DNA of 64,000 nucleotides from Candidatus Methylobacter oryzae. Lineage in GTDB: Bacteria > Pseudomonadota > Gammaproteobacteria > Methylococcales > Methylomonadaceae. The notes beneath the pieces were generated by a model. The model worked only from the letters and a program-made list of their open reading frames with translations, had not been told where the DNA came from and did not search any database. Both the position numbers and the translations under genes were made by a program. Location: the NCBI RefSeq assembly GCF_003994235.2, contig NZ_RYFG02000110.1, forward strand, positions 1 through 64,000, given 5' to 3'. Shown here piece by piece: positions 62,766 to 64,000 of this stretch (its first letter is position 1; the number at the start of each line of letters is the position of its first letter).

Positions 62766-63623
62766 TTACTGGTACGCATGCATCATTTTGATCAACTCCG
62801 GCCACTGCGGCGGCTGATACCCGGTTGCAGCTTTAAACCGGTCCGCATTCAGCGAGCGGTCAATCGTAAACTCATCTTCCGGAATAATTTCGATCGTTTT
62901 ACCGTACACTTCGGCAATCAACTTCAACAAATCGTATTTCGCGATGGCGGGGCCGGCAACATGGTAAAGGCCGTGCAAGCCGGACTGGGGAATGACGATA
63001 TCGCGTATCACGCGCGCAAATTCCACCGTCGGCAGGCCGGAAAATATCGCCCGTTTAAAACCTTTGCAACTGCCTTGCTGGGCAAGAAACCAATTAAGCA
63101 GGCTGTAGCAGCTGTTCAACTCATGGCCGATAATCGAGGTACGCAAAGTAACCGTGTGCGGATAATCAACTTCGCCTAAGGCCTTGGATCTGCCGTAAAC
63201 ATCGTCCGCATCCAGCAAATCCTGTTCGGTATAATTGCCTTGCCTGCCGGAGAAAACGCAATCCGTGGAAACATGCACCAAGCGCGCATCCATAGCCGCG
63301 CACAATCTCGCCAAGCGGTGAGGCAGCATCGCGTTAAGCGGCAGGGCTATTAACGGATCGTTGCCTTCGGCTTTATGTTTGGTTATGCCGACGCAATTGA
63401 TCACCACATCCGGGCGTATCCGCGCAAAAGCGTCGACAATCGTATCGTAATTAGCCGCATCGACATCGGTTAACAAGCGCTCGGCAATCCGCTCAGGGAA
63501 AAACTGTTGTGCGTCGGCTGAACGCACGGCCCCATGCACATCCCAATCGAGCCGTTCACTAAAGATACGCAAAACCGCGCTGCCTAACATACCGCGTGCG
63601 CCTAAAACCAGAATTTTCATCAA
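62766..63623 (-). CDS. RmlD-like 4-reductase (WbvR/QnlB type)
   Basis: A 285-residue RmlD-fold reductase. ILVLGARGMLGSAVLRIFSE, VHVSTDCVFSGRQGNYTEQD, and DDVYGRSKALGEVDYP (Tyr-x3-Lys). In L-QuiNAc clusters (WbvB-WbvR-WbvD) the reductase is RmlD-like, whereas in L-FucNAc clusters it is a longer WbjC; the size and order favour UDP-L-QuiNAc. Not a dTDP-rhamnose gene, as no rmlABC is present. Confidence 0.85.
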   Translation of the reverse strand: MMKILVLGARGMLGSAVLRIFSERLDWDVHGAVRSADAQQFFPERIAERLLTDVDAANYDTIVDAFARIRPDVVINCVGITKHKAEGNDPLIALPLNAMLPHRLARLCAAMDARLVHVSTDCVFSGRQGNYTEQDLLDADDVYGRSKALGEVDYPHTVTLRTSIIGHELNSCYSLLNWFLAQQGSCKGFKRAIFSGLPTVEFARVIRDIVIPQSGLHGLYHVAGPAIAKYDLLKLIAEVYGKTIEIIPEDEFTIDRSLNADRFKAATGYQPPQWPELIKMMHAYQ

Positions 63624-64000
63624 TTTTCCCCAAAAGACAACGTTAACTCATGCAAATGCTCGACTAACTGTTCCGCCAGCCGGTCATGATCGAAATGCTC
63701 CCGAAAATAAGCGCGTCCATTTTGCCCGATTTCTTCGCGTTCCGCTGCGGGCATTCTGTACAGGCGCAATATCGCATCGGCGAGAGCGGCCGCATCCTCG
63801 GCCGGAACAGCCAAACCGGCGTTGGCTTCGCTGACCAATCTTGCGCCTTCACCGTTTAAGCAAGCCAAAATCGGCCTGCCGACCGCCATATAAGCTTGCA
63901 CTTTACTCGGAATTGTCGCCGCAAAAATAGGCTGGTCCGCTAATGTAACCAATAATGCGGCAGCCTGCCTCATCAAGCCCGGCATGGTTTCTACCGGATA
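63620..64000 (-). CDS. Family 4 glycosyltransferase, C-terminal part
   Basis: Only the last 126 residues are in the window; the gene continues beyond the right edge. Visible: PSKVQAYMAVGRPILACLNG, GARLVSEANAGLAVPAEDAA, and the terminal FREHFDHDRLAEQLVEHLHE. This is the GT-B donor domain of GT4 enzymes (EX7E-like site). It overlaps the RmlD-like gene by 4 bp and is the most upstream visible gene of the operon. Confidence 0.85.
   Translation of the reverse strand, partial: YPVETMPGLMRQAAALLVTLADQPIFAATIPSKVQAYMAVGRPILACLNGEGARLVSEANAGLAVPAEDAAALADAILRLYRMPAAEREEIGQNGRAYFREHFDHDRLAEQLVEHLHELTLSFGEN

Noticed and set aside
62766-63623. dTDP-4-dehydrorhamnose reductase (rmlD) call
   Set aside because: The fold is RmlD-like, but no rmlA, rmlB or rmlC is nearby, and the neighbours are those of the UDP-L-QuiNAc/L-FucNAc pathway.

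Overview
The window reads as chromosomal DNA of a gammaproteobacterium. The evidence is an E. coli-type AdoMet decarboxylase, a CRP-type regulator, Rep helicase, UbiK and BipA/TypA, a P. aeruginosa-like O-antigen block, and moderate GC. A methanotroph of the Methylococcales is a plausible guess from overall protein character, but no diagnostic gene (pmo, mxa) is present.

Layout. 1-545: a possible transposase tail plus palindromic repeats. 546-16538: an accessory biosynthetic locus with the complete toolkit of lasso-peptide (RiPP) biosynthesis. This comprises a PqqD/B1-type leader-binding protein, an asparagine-synthetase-like macrolactam synthetase (C), a distant transglutaminase-like B2 protease, an HPr-kinase-like tailoring kinase, two sulfotransferase-like proteins, an ATP-grasp protein, a non-haem 2OG oxygenase, an Asp/Asn beta-hydroxylase and a methyltransferase. 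A 64-codon gene at 4219-4413 (minus) has a strong RBS, a YxxPxL leader motif and a C-terminal Ser, and is a good candidate precursor. Embedded in the locus are three tandem phage-tail-collar (MdpB-like) genes with a GNAT and a DUF6916 gene, and a UPF0175/DUF3368-PIN toxin-antitoxin pair flanked by decayed DUF4351 fragments.

16769-23489: an exopolysaccharide export operon read leftward (Ala-rich secreted repeat protein, beta-barrel, Wza, Wzc/BY-kinase, a TPR-like membrane protein, a metallophosphoesterase). 24103-33377: housekeeping genes (tRNA-Arg(CCG), rep, yifB, ubiK, divergent speE/speA, DUF2024, a beta-hydroxyacid dehydrogenase, rubredoxin plus its reductase). 33603-41494: a cobalamin lower-ligand and nucleotide-loop assembly cluster (bluB, cobT, cobS, cobC, cobD, cobQ, cbiB, cobU). 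It is interrupted by an addiction module whose toxin is a pseudogene, and its cobS carries an in-frame palindromic repeat insertion. 41657-54853: mltB, a HigBA pair, DUF5677, a YncE-like propeller, DUF4242, TetR, a small membrane protein with GlcF, speD, OsmC, crp, DUF3014, typA and a rhodanese. 55247-64000: a LysR regulator, then a leftward O-antigen/capsule operon (glycosyltransferase, RmlD-like, CapE/WbvB-like, WecB-like, epimerase, WbpL-like, WbpM-like) that probably makes an N-acetyl-L-quinovosamine or L-fucosamine precursor and starts the repeat unit on undecaprenyl phosphate.

The window is rich in small dispersed repeats. At least five families recur between genes, and one copy sits inside cobS without breaking the frame.
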